The position numbers and the translations under genes were made by a program. Below are positions 26,680-35,876 of a stretch of 64,000 nucleotides of DNA, piece by piece. The first letter of the stretch is position 1. Each line of letters begins with the position of its first letter. The stretch comes from Thalassoroseus pseudoceratinae (GTDB taxonomy: Bacteria; Planctomycetota; Planctomycetia; Planctomycetales; Planctomycetaceae): the NCBI RefSeq assembly GCF_011634775.1, contig NZ_JAALXT010000003.1:1041067-1105066 (forward strand), read 5' to 3'. The notes under the pieces were generated by a model. The model did no database searches and was not told the origin of the DNA. It saw nothing but the letters and a program-made list of their open reading frames with translations.

Positions 26680-27828
26680 GTGGAATTGCCTCGGAATCCT
26701 ACCAGAGCAGTCACCATCGGCTCGGTTACCATTGGTGATGGCAACCCAATTGCGGTCCAAAGTATGACTGCGACCAAGACGATGGATGTCGATGCCACCG
26801 TCTCGCAAATTCAGCAGCTTCGCGAAGCAGGTGCGGACATTGTCCGCGTGGCCGTCGATAGCAAAAAGGAAGCGGCCGCGCTGATCGAAATTCGCAAGCA
26901 GACCGACGCGAATCTTTCTATCGATTTGCAAGAGAATTATCGGCTCGCGGAAGTGGTTGCACCATACGTGCAAAAACTGCGATACAACCCAGGGCATCTC
27001 TATCACCATGAACGAGAAAAGCCTTGGCAGGAGAAAGTCCGATACCTCATCGGCGTCGCCGAGGAAAATGACTGCGCGATCCGCATCGGCGTCAATTGTG
27101 GTTCCGTCGATCCGGCGAAACTCGACAAGTACGACTCCGATGATTCCATCACACCAATGCTGGAAAGCGCATTGGAGCACTGTGAATTTGTGGATTCCTT
27201 AGGGTTCACGCGGTACTGCGTGTCGTTGAAAGATTCCGATCCACAAAAGGTGATCGAGGTCAACCAGCGGTTTGCCGCGGAACGGCCTGAAGTTCCGCTG
27301 CACCTGGGTGTGACCGAAGCGGGGATGCCCCCCGATGGTGTCATCAAGACGCGGATTGCATTCGAGCAACTGATCAGTCGCGGCATCGGAGATACGATCC
27401 GAGTTTCGCTGACCGTTCCGAACGACCGAAAGCACGAAGAAATTAGTGCGGGTCGAGGCATTCTCGACGACATTGCGGCAGGACGTGTTCGCACGGTTGT
27501 CGACTTCGGGTTGGACTCGCTCAACATCATCAGTTGCCCAAGTTGCTCCCGCGTCGAGAACGAGGCGTTTGTCGAATTGGCCGAGCAAGTCAAAGAGATG
27601 ACCGCCTACGCGAAAGACCATTCCATCACGATCGCTGTGATGGGTTGTCGCGTGAACGGGCCGGGGGAAACCGACGATGCTGATCTCGGCCTCTGGTGTG
27701 CACCGAACTATGTGAACCTCAAAAAGGGTGAAGAGTCCTTGGGCGCTTATCCCTACGACGAAATTCTCGCCAGGCTCAAAGACGAACTCGATGCACTCAT
27801 TGACGCTCGTGCTGCAGTCGGGACGTAA
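26680..27828 (+). CDS. ispG: 4-hydroxy-3-methylbut-2-enyl diphosphate synthase (flavodoxin)
   Basis: The 382-residue enzyme catalyses the penultimate step of the MEP isoprenoid pathway, reductive opening of MEcPP to HMBPP with a [4Fe-4S] cluster. The N-terminal TIM barrel begins with [21 protein letters not shown]. The cluster cysteines are C286-x2-C289 in SCPSCSR and C323 in [10 protein letters not shown]. This is the short bacterial form without the extra A* domain of plants and some bacteria. The start is a GTG at 26680, supported by [11 protein letters not shown] resembling other planctomycete N-termini. Confidence 0.95.
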   Translation: MELPRNPTRAVTIGSVTIGDGNPIAVQSMTATKTMDVDATVSQIQQLREAGADIVRVAVDSKKEAAALIEIRKQTDANLSIDLQENYRLAEVVAPYVQKLRYNPGHLYHHEREKPWQEKVRYLIGVAEENDCAIRIGVNCGSVDPAKLDKYDSDDSITPMLESALEHCEFVDSLGFTRYCVSLKDSDPQKVIEVNQRFAAERPEVPLHLGVTEAGMPPDGVIKTRIAFEQLISRGIGDTIRVSLTVPNDRKHEEISAGRGILDDIAAGRVRTVVDFGLDSLNIISCPSCSRVENEAFVELAEQVKEMTAYAKDHSITIAVMGCRVNGPGETDDADLGLWCAPNYVNLKKGEESLGAYPYDEILARLKDELDALIDARAAVGT

Positions 27829-27876
27829 CTCTTTCGTGATTCCGCTGACCTTCTCGATATCCACAAGTCCGATCTC

Positions 27877-29544
27877 ATGAATTGTATTTCGCATGGTGCA
27901 CTGCAACCGCTCCGTGAGCGAGCGATTTGCGTCAGCTTGTTGCTGCTGATGGTCGCCGGATGCGGCGGTTGCGGTTCTGCATCGAAACCCGCTGGCACAA
28001 CTTCGAAGTCACCGACCAAGAAGAAACGGGTCGATCGGTTCGTTGGCACGATCATCGGCATGTGCGAACCAGATCGACTTGGGCTCGACACCTCACCGGA
28101 TCAGGTCAGCGGGTTGCTCAATCAATGGTGGATCAGCACCGGAGAAACGATCGATCCCGCAAAAGCACTCACCCCCGCTGCGACGAAGAGCATTGAAGCG
28201 GACATGCCGTCCGGAACGTTGGAGCGTACGGTGAGTCCGCGTTTCGACGAGCGGGATGTTGAGTTTATCCGTGACGCTCGGATGTTCCGCGAGATCGTCA
28301 ATCGATCACTGGCCGAAGATAATGATTTGCAAGTGGGCTTGTTTGATTGGGTGGTCCGAAATATCGAACTGCTACCGGAAGCGGATTCTCCACCGAGAAC
28401 GCCCTACGAGATTGTGATGTTCGGTCGGGGGACCGCGAAAGAACGAGCATGGATTTTCGCGGAGTTGATGAGGCAACTTCGGCTTGATGCATACATTATC
28501 AAACCGTCGAAGGCCGATCAGTCCGATCGTTGGTTGATCGCCGTTGAAGATGAAAACGGACTCAGCAAACTTTTCGACCCTGTGGTTGGGGTTCCTGTAC
28601 CGACGACCGTCGATCCAGACCCGCAAGCCGTACCGGTCGCGGCGAGTTTGAAGCAACTACAAGAAAATGGCAGTCTTTGGGCGTCTCTGTACCCTGCAGA
28701 GAAAGACAGCTTTCAAAAATTGGAATTGGACACCTGGGAAGCTCAGGCCATTGGGACGAGTTCACTTTGGTCGCCACGCATGAAGATGCTGCAGCAGGCG
28801 GCCAGCGGCGACGACTTGTCGGCTGTGATTTCTCAACCCGTGCCGGAAGCAACGCGGGAACTTCCCTCGGTCGAAAAAATCACGTTGTGGCCGTATCCCG
28901 AAGAACGGATGGTCGCCCGATACACAACGGATGAACCATTGCGTTACACGGATCTTTGGTTCCCATTCCAAATGCCGTTTAGTGTCGAATTAGCGGGCGG
29001 CACGACTAATGCCGGCCAAGACCCGAACGCCATGCAACAAAGATTGCAAATCGGACGACCAATGCAGTTGCAATTGAAGGCCCGGACTTCGCAACTCGCT
29101 GGTGATCTCGCAAGTGCGATTCAGCAATTCATCAACGTCCGTCTTCAATGCACTCGCTTGATTACATTTCCAAACGTTCCCACGGAAGTGCGACGAAGTC
29201 ACGCCAGAGCCTTCGACGATGCCTACTTTTGGATTGGCATCTGTCAATTCGAACTCGATCGTCCTGACCAGGCCGCTCAAACGTTTGGGAGCTACATTGA
29301 TCAATTTGGCGAGCGAGGCTTTCACCGCGAGCAAGCTCGGCTTTTGCTTGCGGAGTGCACATCGTCAAATGTGGAACGTGTGAAGATTCTGACAGAAGTC
29401 TCAGACGATTCTCCTGCGATCTATCAGGCTCGTTATCTGTCGCAACTACTCCAAGACGATCCCGCAAAAGAAGTCTCCGTCGAAGAAACAACAAAAGCCA
29501 ATTCGCCAAAAACGTCTGAGCCTGCTGTCGCCGCGAAACCATAA
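27877..29544 (+). CDS. Lipoprotein with degenerate transglutaminase-like and TPR-like regions
   Basis: This 555-residue protein has a signal peptide with lipobox LMVAGC, so it should be lipidated and anchored. After a charged linker, residues 130-260 resemble a transglutaminase-like domain: a helix with WVVRNIELL, then GRGTAKERAWIFAELMRQLRLDAYII, which is the helix that normally carries the nucleophilic cysteine, and FDPVVGVPVP. No cysteine occurs at the expected position, so it appears inactive. The C-terminal third (QLAGDLASAIQQFINVRLQC and DRPDQAAQTFGSYIDQFG) is TPR-like. It is 48 bp downstream of ispG, but a functional link is not evident. Confidence 0.6.
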   Translation: MNCISHGALQPLRERAICVSLLLLMVAGCGGCGSASKPAGTTSKSPTKKKRVDRFVGTIIGMCEPDRLGLDTSPDQVSGLLNQWWISTGETIDPAKALTPAATKSIEADMPSGTLERTVSPRFDERDVEFIRDARMFREIVNRSLAEDNDLQVGLFDWVVRNIELLPEADSPPRTPYEIVMFGRGTAKERAWIFAELMRQLRLDAYIIKPSKADQSDRWLIAVEDENGLSKLFDPVVGVPVPTTVDPDPQAVPVAASLKQLQENGSLWASLYPAEKDSFQKLELDTWEAQAIGTSSLWSPRMKMLQQAASGDDLSAVISQPVPEATRELPSVEKITLWPYPEERMVARYTTDEPLRYTDLWFPFQMPFSVELAGGTTNAGQDPNAMQQRLQIGRPMQLQLKARTSQLAGDLASAIQQFINVRLQCTRLITFPNVPTEVRRSHARAFDDAYFWIGICQFELDRPDQAAQTFGSYIDQFGERGFHREQARLLLAECTSSNVERVKILTEVSDDSPAIYQARYLSQLLQDDPAKEVSVEETTKANSPKTSEPAVAAKP

Positions 29545-29575
29545 ATCGGCTTCCCGACGACGTTCGTTTCCACCG

Positions 29576-31261
29576 TTACTCGGGGTGCAGGATGCGGCTG
29601 ACACATCCGCGATCGGCTCCGGCAACAGTGGCAGCGAAGTCGGCCAAATAGCCGCGAGTGTGTCGCGTCTGCGGTGGGATCCAGTTTTCTCGGCGTCTTG
29701 CAAGTTCCGCATCGGGGACGTGGAGCGTGATGTCTCCGCCGGTGAGATTGAAAGAGATTTCGTCGCCGTCTTCAACCAAGGCGATGGGACCACCAACCGC
29801 GGCCTCGGGAGCACAGTGCACGCCGATCGCACCGTGGGAAACCCCCGACACTCGGGCATCTGAGAGAAACGCAACTCGGCCATCCAACTCTGGGGTCGCA
29901 AGTGCTGCCGTCGCGATCAGCACCTCCGGCATTCCTGAAGCAACCGGCCCCAGGTTACGAAGCACAATCACGCTGCCGGGTTGAATTCGCCGATCCTCGA
30001 CGGCTTTCACAATTTCACGTGGCTCATCGAAACACGCCGCACGTCCTCGGAATTCTGGCTGCTTGATACTAGACACCTTGAAGACAATGCCGCCCGGTGC
30101 CAAATTTCCGAAGCAGATTTGCATGTCTGCGAAGGTCTTGAACGGAGCATCGTGCGGAGCAATCAATTCATTGCCAACCGGCACATCGGGCAAATCCTTC
30201 AGATTCTCAGCCAGCGTTCTCCCGGTGACCGTCAAGGCATCACCATCGAGGATGCCGGCATCGAGTAAGTGCTTCAGCAAAATTGGTGTCCCTCCGAGTT
30301 CGTGAAGGTCCACCATCGTCTTTTTGCCACGCGGAGCAAAGCTGCAAAGGACCGGGGTCTCTCGCAAGATGGGTTGGATGTCCCGCAGTCCAAATTCGAC
30401 TCCCGCTTCAACCGCGAGCGCGAGTAGATGGAGAATACCGTTGGTCGAACCTCCGATAGCCGCCATCGTCGCTGCCGCATTGCGAAGCGCGGCTTTTGTG
30501 AGGATGTCGCGAGGGCGAATGTTCTCGGCGAGCAGATTTCGCACGGCAGCCGCAACACTGAGACATTCCGTGCGTTTCTCCGGTGCGACTGCGGGAATGG
30601 AACTGGAGAACGGAAGCATCAACCCCATTGCTTCCAAAGCGATTCCCCAGGTATTGAACGACGCGGCAATTCCGCAACCCCCAGGTCCCGGACATGCCGT
30701 TCGCAGGATTGTCTCCGCTTCCGATTCGGGAATCGCCCCCACACCGGCCGCTGCTTGGGAGTCGTAGACGTCCAGAATCGTCCATTTATTCTCGCCTTTG
30801 CATCCTGGCAGAATGCTGCCGCCGCTGACGACCAAGCCGGGATAATTCAGCCGGGCAAGCGCCATTGCGAATCCCGGACCGTTCTTGTCGCAATTGTGTA
30901 GCCCGATCAATGCGTCGTACCCATGAGCCGACACAACCGCTTCGGCTGCGTTGGCAATCATGTTCCGACTCGGAAGCGAAGCGTTGCCGCCCTCGTGTCC
31001 TTGCGAGATATTGTCGCTCACCGCGGGCACGCCAAACGGAAAGCCGATCAACCCCGATTCACCGCATCCGCTCGCGATTTGCTGAGCCAACTCGTATGCA
31101 TGGACGTTGCACAAATTCCCATCCAGCAGGGGCACACCAATTCCGACTTGGGGTTTGCTGAAGTCTTCTTCACTGAGCCCAAGTCCGTAGTAGAACGCGG
31201 TGACACCACGTTGCCAACCACGGGTGAGCCGCTGACTGTTCCAATTCAAAGGATGTGACAT
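29576..31261 (-). CDS. Dihydroxy-acid dehydratase-like (IlvD/Edd family) protein
   Basis: The 561-residue protein belongs to the IlvD/Edd iron-sulfur dehydratases that dehydrate 2,3-dihydroxy acids or sugar acids. The three cluster-binding cysteine contexts are recognisable: GNLCNVH near the N-terminus, HNCDKNGPG, and GPGGCGIAASFNTWGIALEAMG. Each differs from standard IlvD (for example GCDKT and GACGGMYTANTM), so this is a divergent subfamily. The C-terminal swivel domain begins near ILRNLGPVASGMPEV and contains LSDARVSGVSHGAIGVHCAPEA. The ATG at 31261 (MSHPLNWN) is chosen; the frame is open to 31429 but overlaps the next gene. Branched-chain synthesis or sugar-acid use are both possible. Confidence 0.78.
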   Translation of the reverse strand: MSHPLNWNSQRLTRGWQRGVTAFYYGLGLSEEDFSKPQVGIGVPLLDGNLCNVHAYELAQQIASGCGESGLIGFPFGVPAVSDNISQGHEGGNASLPSRNMIANAAEAVVSAHGYDALIGLHNCDKNGPGFAMALARLNYPGLVVSGGSILPGCKGENKWTILDVYDSQAAAGVGAIPESEAETILRTACPGPGGCGIAASFNTWGIALEAMGLMLPFSSSIPAVAPEKRTECLSVAAAVRNLLAENIRPRDILTKAALRNAAATMAAIGGSTNGILHLLALAVEAGVEFGLRDIQPILRETPVLCSFAPRGKKTMVDLHELGGTPILLKHLLDAGILDGDALTVTGRTLAENLKDLPDVPVGNELIAPHDAPFKTFADMQICFGNLAPGGIVFKVSSIKQPEFRGRAACFDEPREIVKAVEDRRIQPGSVIVLRNLGPVASGMPEVLIATAALATPELDGRVAFLSDARVSGVSHGAIGVHCAPEAAVGGPIALVEDGDEISFNLTGGDITLHVPDAELARRRENWIPPQTRHTRGYLADFAATVAGADRGCVSRILHPE

Positions 31262-31322
31262 CTGTCCGCTTTCGCAGGTATAGAATTCGCGTAGCAATAG
31301 AAACTTGAAGAACCGTGCGTGC

Positions 31323-31841
31323 TCACGGCCGGCGTCGTTTTGAACCGGGGTGGCCGGGTGGTGGCAACGGTCTTCGCTTTTTCTTCGGTTTGCGGGAGGT
31401 GTTTGAGCCGTCTCCCTTCGGAGTCGCAAACTCGCGGGGCTTCTTCCATGTTGGCTCGCTCGATAACTCTTGGTCGAGCCGATTCAAGGCGACTCCAATC
31501 CCCACCGCAACAAGAAACAAAGCGAAACCACCAATTGGAAGCCAAATCTTGTTGGCAAAATTGAATTTGATGACGGCCGGGGCGTTTGGGATTTGACTGA
31601 AACCATTTCCAATCAAACCAACGAAAGAGCGAATGGCTGTCCGTCGGATATCAACCGAGACGGAATCGCCCGTGGAATGCCACCCCTCCACTTCCTTCGC
31701 ATAAGCCGCCGCCATGAAACTCCAGGTGAACGCCAAGATCAACGCACCGACGAGTGCGACAACAACCATCCAAGGGATTTCACGAGACTCTTCTGAGTCC
31801 GGTTGTCGTGGGCGACGAGCCTGTTGGCGACGCGATGACAT
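31323..31841 (-). CDS. Two-helix membrane protein with basic tail, hypothetical
   Basis: This 172-residue product starts with an Arg/Gln-rich cytoplasmic segment. A transmembrane helix (WMVVVALVGALILAFTWSFMAAAYA), a roughly 50-residue loop and a second helix (IWLPIGGFALFLVAVGIGVAL) follow. The C-terminal 50 residues are Lys/Arg/Pro-rich (KPKKKRRPLPPPGH). No family was recognised. It lies between the inositol-monophosphatase gene and the dehydratase gene on the same strand with short gaps (54 and 61 bp), suggesting a three-gene transcription unit. Coding status is supported by two clean hydrophobic helices and no internal stop. Confidence 0.6.
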   Translation of the reverse strand: MSSRRQQARRPRQPDSEESREIPWMVVVALVGALILAFTWSFMAAAYAKEVEGWHSTGDSVSVDIRRTAIRSFVGLIGNGFSQIPNAPAVIKFNFANKIWLPIGGFALFLVAVGIGVALNRLDQELSSEPTWKKPREFATPKGDGSNTSRKPKKKRRPLPPPGHPGSKRRRP

Positions 31842-31895
31842 GCGAAATCCCCATGAAGTTGCTGAGAAGAAAACAGCGTCTCATAAGGTCTCGAC

Positions 31896-32678
31896 TTATT
31901 CAAGCAAGCGAACGAGTTCGTCATGCAGAGACGTACCATTGCTGGCCAGTATTTCCGGCTGTGAGACATCGAACGGTCCGTTGCCGAGTTTCGAGACTCG
32001 GCCGCCAGCTTCCGTGATGATCGCAGCGCCAGCAGCCATATCCCAAGGTTTCAAACTCGAAGACCAAAACGCATCGATCCGCCCGCACGCCACATAAACC
32101 AAATTCAACGTAGCCGATCCACTCCGCTGCACGGTTTGGGCGTGCGGCAGCACTTGGAGAAACCGGGCGACGGCGGGGTCTTCCGCTCCAGAACCGCGTG
32201 GCAAGCTCGCCATCGTCATTGCTTGGCCGACATCGGCCGTATCCGTCGGCTGAATCGGCTTACGATTCAGGAATGCCCCTTGAGACTTCCCGGCGAAGAA
32301 CATTTCGTCACGGTTTGGATCAAACACCACGCCCCCGACGAGTTCTGTGTCCTTTTTCAGACCAATCGATACGCAATAGTATGGAAAACCGTGAACGTAG
32401 TTGGAGGTGCCATCGAGGGGGTCGATAATCCACTGATACCGGGAATCTCCCTGTGGTTCCGAAAGTCCTTCCTCACCCAGAAAACCGTGGTCTGGAAAAA
32501 TCGAACTCAAATGCCGATGGATCGCGTTTTGGGCTTCGAGATCGGCCTCGGTCACGAGGTCAGCACGGGCTTTCTCACTGACGGTGAACCGTTCCGACCA
32601 AGAATCGAGTACATCACCACCAATCCGAGCCGCTGCCATCGCGACTTCCAGCATTAGAGACAAATCCGAATCCTCCAT
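31896..32678 (-). CDS. Inositol monophosphatase family protein
   Basis: The 260-residue enzyme shows the metal-dependent inositol monophosphatase/FBPase fold. Motifs are LVTEADLEAQNAI and FLGEEGLSE with the metal-binding Glu, WIIDPLDGTSNYVHGFPYYCVSI with the catalytic Asp-Pro-Leu-Asp-Gly-Thr, and SSLKPWDMAAGAAIITEAGG, whose WD is the last metal ligand. Substrates in the family include inositol-1-phosphate, histidinol phosphate and PAP, so the specificity is open. The start at 32678 is supported by an AAGGAG site upstream of the ATG. It is divergent from speD, sharing a 184-bp promoter region. Confidence 0.9.
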   Translation of the reverse strand: MEDSDLSLMLEVAMAAARIGGDVLDSWSERFTVSEKARADLVTEADLEAQNAIHRHLSSIFPDHGFLGEEGLSEPQGDSRYQWIIDPLDGTSNYVHGFPYYCVSIGLKKDTELVGGVVFDPNRDEMFFAGKSQGAFLNRKPIQPTDTADVGQAMTMASLPRGSGAEDPAVARFLQVLPHAQTVQRSGSATLNLVYVACGRIDAFWSSSLKPWDMAAGAAIITEAGGRVSKLGNGPFDVSQPEILASNGTSLHDELVRLLE

Positions 32679-32862
32679 GATTTCTCCTTTTAAATTTCTG
32701 GGGAGCAAGAACGGCGACATTATGAAGCGTGCCTTGAAGATCGGCAACTCGTCGGTCGTGTTCGTTCGGATTGCGTCTGGATTTTTTGTGCGCTTGCTTG
32801 GATGAGGTGGAGTGACATGGTAGGCTGCTCCTCAATTCACCCAAAGTCTAACGGCGGACCTC

Positions 32863-33360
32863 GTGATTGACAGCAATCCGCAGCCACTGGGGCGTCATCT
32901 CCTAATTGAGTTTTGGAATTGTCGGCACGGACTCGACGATGCAGATACCGTGCGTCAGGCGATTCTTGATGCGACCGAGCAAATTCATGCTACGGTCCTG
33001 CACTTGCACGTCCATGAATTCAGCCCGCAAGGTGTCACCGGAGTTGCAACGTTGGCGGAGTCGCATCTTTCGATTCACACATGGCCGGAACGCGGTTACA
33101 TGGCGGCCGACGTTTTCACCTGCGGGGAAACAACCAATCTACTGGACGCGTTTTACATCCTCGCAAAACATTTCGATCCCAGCGAAGTGGAAGTTGTCGA
33201 GGTGAGTCGTGGCCTCTCGACCGGCAGCGAAATTCAACGATTGTCGTTGGGTGGACGGTCGACGTTCGCACGTGGGCCATCGAAGCTGCAAGACGGCCAA
33301 ACAGAAGTTCCCGCTGCGATCAAATCGAACATTCCCACGGTGAAAGGAGGCGGCGGATGA
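32863..33360 (+). CDS. S-adenosylmethionine decarboxylase proenzyme (SpeH type)
   Basis: This 165-residue protein is a class 1B bacterial AdoMet decarboxylase, which makes decarboxylated SAM, the aminopropyl donor for polyamine synthesis. The self-processing site is ES within TLAESHLSIHTWPE, with S67 expected to become the pyruvoyl group. H72 and C87 (in DVFTCG) occupy the conserved catalytic positions. The C-terminus is longer than in the roughly 120-130 residue homologues, ending in a Gly-rich tail. The start is a GTG at 32863. The TGA overlaps the ATG of the next gene by four bases, so the two are translationally coupled. Confidence 0.92.
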   Translation: MIDSNPQPLGRHLLIEFWNCRHGLDDADTVRQAILDATEQIHATVLHLHVHEFSPQGVTGVATLAESHLSIHTWPERGYMAADVFTCGETTNLLDAFYILAKHFDPSEVEVVEVSRGLSTGSEIQRLSLGGRSTFARGPSKLQDGQTEVPAAIKSNIPTVKGGGG

Positions 33361-35273
33361 GCTTTCAAGCTTCGTGCCCCGCGTGTGCCGCACCGATTGA
33401 ATTCACCGTCGATAGTTCGGTCGTCACAATTTGCCCGAGTTGTCGATCTGCGGTCGGACGTGCGGACGGTGCATTGGAAAACCTTGGCAAGGTTTCCGAT
33501 TTGGTGCAAACCGACTCTCCGTTGCGTGTTGGCTTGCGAGGGAAATTCAAAGGTGTGCCGTTTGAACTCGTTGGACGAGCTCAAATTCGGCATTCCGCGG
33601 GCGGCGTGTGGGATGAATGGTACGCCGCGTTCCAAGGGGGCAAACGATGGGGATGGCTCGCCGAAGCCCAAGGCCGGTACTACCTGACCTTCGAGAAGGA
33701 ACTGCCCAGTACCTTCACAACACCATCAGCCGACGACTTGGAGATCGATCAGGAAATCACAATCCCGACGATGGGCAACATGGTGGTTGCGGAAATTGGC
33801 AGCGGTGAATTCGCATCGGCTGAGGGCGAAATTCCGTACCAACTCGTTCCCGGTGAGACCTTCGAATTCGCCGACCTTTCTGGCGCAGGTCGGAAGTTTG
33901 CCACAATCGACTGGAGCGAAGAGCAACCGGTCTTCTACGCAGGCGGGGAGTTGCCCCTCAAAAGCCTGGGCCTCGCGGAAGCTGCGTCACGGGAAAATCC
34001 CGAAAGACGCGTGCAGACTGCCCAGGTCAACTGCCCGCAATGTGGGGGCCCGCTAGAACTCCAAGCTCCCGACGAAACCCAACGAGTTGCCTGTCCCTAC
34101 TGTGGCGCGATGCTCGATTGCGACCACGGAGACTTGAAATTCCTAAAAGCGTTGGGAAAAAAGAAGGTCACTCCGAGGATCAAACTTGGCTCGGTGGGGC
34201 GTTTTGATCCAGTCGATATCGAGGCGGACTGGGACAGTCCACGTGAGTACAAAATCATTGGATTTGTCCGCAAGAAAGTCACCTACGACGGCATCGACTA
34301 CAAATGGGAAGAGTACCTCCTGTACTGTCCTCGCCAACCATTTTGCTGGCTCGTTTGTAGCGAGGGCCACTGGAGTTTCGGACAAGGAGTTCCCTCGGGG
34401 GACGTTTACGCGCGTGGGAGTGTCGCCGAATACGACGGACGGAGTTTTCGGATTTTCGATCGCTCTCGGCCACAAGTTGACTGGGTTATCGGCGAGTTCT
34501 ACTGGAAGGTTTCGCTGGGGGAGACGGTGAAGTCCTCGGACTACATTTCCCCCCCCTGGATGATTTCACGCGAAACCGCCGTCGATCTTAATGAGGAACG
34601 CAGAAAGAAGAAAAATCGGCGAAAAAAGAAGCAAGGTGAAGTTAACTACACGTTGCTGCATTACCTACCGGTCGAGAAAGTCGAACAAGCCTTTGGTGGA
34701 ATCGATCTCGCCGATCCGACCGGAGTTGCGCCCAACCAGGTTTATCCATACAAATCCGTCTACAAGACATTCATGATGCTCGCCGCTGTGGCAATTGCCA
34801 TTGGTCTACTCATGTTTGCCACAAGCAGTCGTCGCGCTCTGTATAGCAAAAGCATTCAGTTCCAACCCAATCAACCGCGAGAAATTCTGCAACCACTTTC
34901 GACGCCAATTTCTGGTGGCGATAATATCGAGGTGAAGGTCACCGCGACTCAATGGGTCTATGTTTTTGGCGAGATTATCGATACCAAGACCGGTGAGAAA
35001 CGTGAGTTCGGTGTTCCGAGTGGGAAGGCGGTCTACCTATCGGCTTTGCCGAAAGGAGATTATGACCTGCGAGTTCGCGCAAAGTGGCAGAACATCGCAT
35101 CGGCCAGTCCATACTTCGCACTTCAGATTCGAGAAGATGTACCGAGAGTCGCTCCGCTGATCATTTTAATTGTCATTTTGGCTATCGTGCCGTGTTGCGT
35201 CGCGTTGCATCATTTGAGCTTTGCAACTCAGCGCTGGGCTGAGAGCGACTATAGTCCATTCCAATCGGAGTGA
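33357..35273 (+). CDS. DUF4178 zinc-ribbon membrane protein
   Basis: The 638-residue protein begins with a zinc ribbon (C7-x2-C10 and C26-x2-C29). A DUF4178 domain follows at about 45-190, marked by GRAQIRHSAGGVWDEWYAAFQGGKRWGWLAE. A second zinc ribbon (CPQC ... CPYC) starts near 222, then a second DUF4178 domain (IIGFVRKKVTYDGIDYKWEEYLLYC). Two transmembrane helices lie near residues 472-492 and 599-619, with an extracytoplasmic beta-rich domain between them. DUF4178 proteins recur beside DUF350 and SpeD/SpeE-like genes in many bacteria, as here. Their biochemical role is unknown; the architecture suggests a membrane-anchored assembly platform. The ATG overlaps the decarboxylase stop. Confidence 0.82.
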   Translation: MSFQASCPACAAPIEFTVDSSVVTICPSCRSAVGRADGALENLGKVSDLVQTDSPLRVGLRGKFKGVPFELVGRAQIRHSAGGVWDEWYAAFQGGKRWGWLAEAQGRYYLTFEKELPSTFTTPSADDLEIDQEITIPTMGNMVVAEIGSGEFASAEGEIPYQLVPGETFEFADLSGAGRKFATIDWSEEQPVFYAGGELPLKSLGLAEAASRENPERRVQTAQVNCPQCGGPLELQAPDETQRVACPYCGAMLDCDHGDLKFLKALGKKKVTPRIKLGSVGRFDPVDIEADWDSPREYKIIGFVRKKVTYDGIDYKWEEYLLYCPRQPFCWLVCSEGHWSFGQGVPSGDVYARGSVAEYDGRSFRIFDRSRPQVDWVIGEFYWKVSLGETVKSSDYISPPWMISRETAVDLNEERRKKKNRRKKKQGEVNYTLLHYLPVEKVEQAFGGIDLADPTGVAPNQVYPYKSVYKTFMMLAAVAIAIGLLMFATSSRRALYSKSIQFQPNQPREILQPLSTPISGGDNIEVKVTATQWVYVFGEIIDTKTGEKREFGVPSGKAVYLSALPKGDYDLRVRAKWQNIASASPYFALQIREDVPRVAPLIILIVILAIVPCCVALHHLSFATQRWAESDYSPFQSE

Positions 35274-35309
35274 TCGCTCGAATTCATCTCTGTCATTTGA
35301 GACTTCGCT

Positions 35310-35504
35310 ATGACGTTACTATCGAAGATTTACGCCGCCGTGGGTGGAGTTTGTATTTTAAGTTATGCCGCTTTTACCGTCTCTGGAATCGAGTTGGGTA
35401 GCAACAAACTCAGCGATTCCCCTCGAACGTATTCATCGTCAACGGGACGGTCTTCCGGTGGCGGATGGTTTTACGGCGGTGGCGGCTATGGGGGAGGAAA
35501 ATAG
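35310..35504 (+). CDS. Small membrane-anchored Gly/Ser-rich protein
   Basis: This 64-residue ORF has a hydrophobic N-terminal segment (IYAAVGGVCILSYAAFTVSG) and a C-terminal tail rich in Ser, Gly and Tyr ending in GGGWFYGGGGYGGGK. It lies 36 bp after the DUF4178 gene and 6 bp before the DUF350 gene, within the same polycistronic block. Tight spacing is the main reason to believe it is translated. No function can be assigned; Gly-rich tails are sometimes assembly or surface-exposed segments. Confidence 0.55.
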   Translation: MTLLSKIYAAVGGVCILSYAAFTVSGIELGSNKLSDSPRTYSSSTGRSSGGGWFYGGGGYGGGK

Positions 35505-35510
35505 ACGACA

Positions 35511-35813
35511 ATGAATTCCTGGATGAATCTCATCGGGCATATGCTCGCTGCTACCGAAAACGAAGTCACTAACGGCCCCGCTCCACCAACCGGATCTCCA
35601 ATGGAAAACTTGGTCCCACTGATTATCTCGGCCCTGGTCTTCACAACCATCGGCGTCCTTCTCTTCGCCATCTGCTTGTGGCTTATCGTGAAACTCTCTC
35701 CGTTCTCCATTCGGAAAGAGATCGAGGAGGATCAAAACACGTCACTCGGAATCATTATCGGATCAATGATCCTTGGAATCGCCCTGATTCTCGCAGCGGC
35801 AATTCACGGCTAG
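35511..35813 (+). CDS. DUF350 family membrane protein
   Basis: The 100-residue protein has two clear transmembrane segments: LVPLIISALVFTTIGVLLFAICLWLIV and SLGIIIGSMILGIALILAAAI. The intervening SIRKEIEEDQNTSLGI segment is the DUF350 hallmark (KEIEEDQNxxxGI). DUF350 proteins (YjfL-like) occur with SPFH-, PspA- or polyamine-related membrane genes, matching the neighbours here. Function is unknown. The ATG at 35511 is 6 bp after the preceding stop. Confidence 0.85.
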   Translation: MNSWMNLIGHMLAATENEVTNGPAPPTGSPMENLVPLIISALVFTTIGVLLFAICLWLIVKLSPFSIRKEIEEDQNTSLGIIIGSMILGIALILAAAIHG

Positions 35814-35876
35814 GCGAGCGGCTTCAATGTTGACAACGGCATTCCGAGCCATGAACACGACGATGATCGATGCGGC

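Noticed and set aside
32679..32862. SAM or polyamine riboswitch upstream of the decarboxylase
   Set aside because: No recognisable conserved core or paired arms of a known class were found in this 184-bp spacer.
33081..33356. Extended start of the DUF4178 protein inside the decarboxylase gene
   Set aside because: It is an out-of-frame reading of the decarboxylase; the zinc-ribbon start at 33357 overlaps its stop by four bases.
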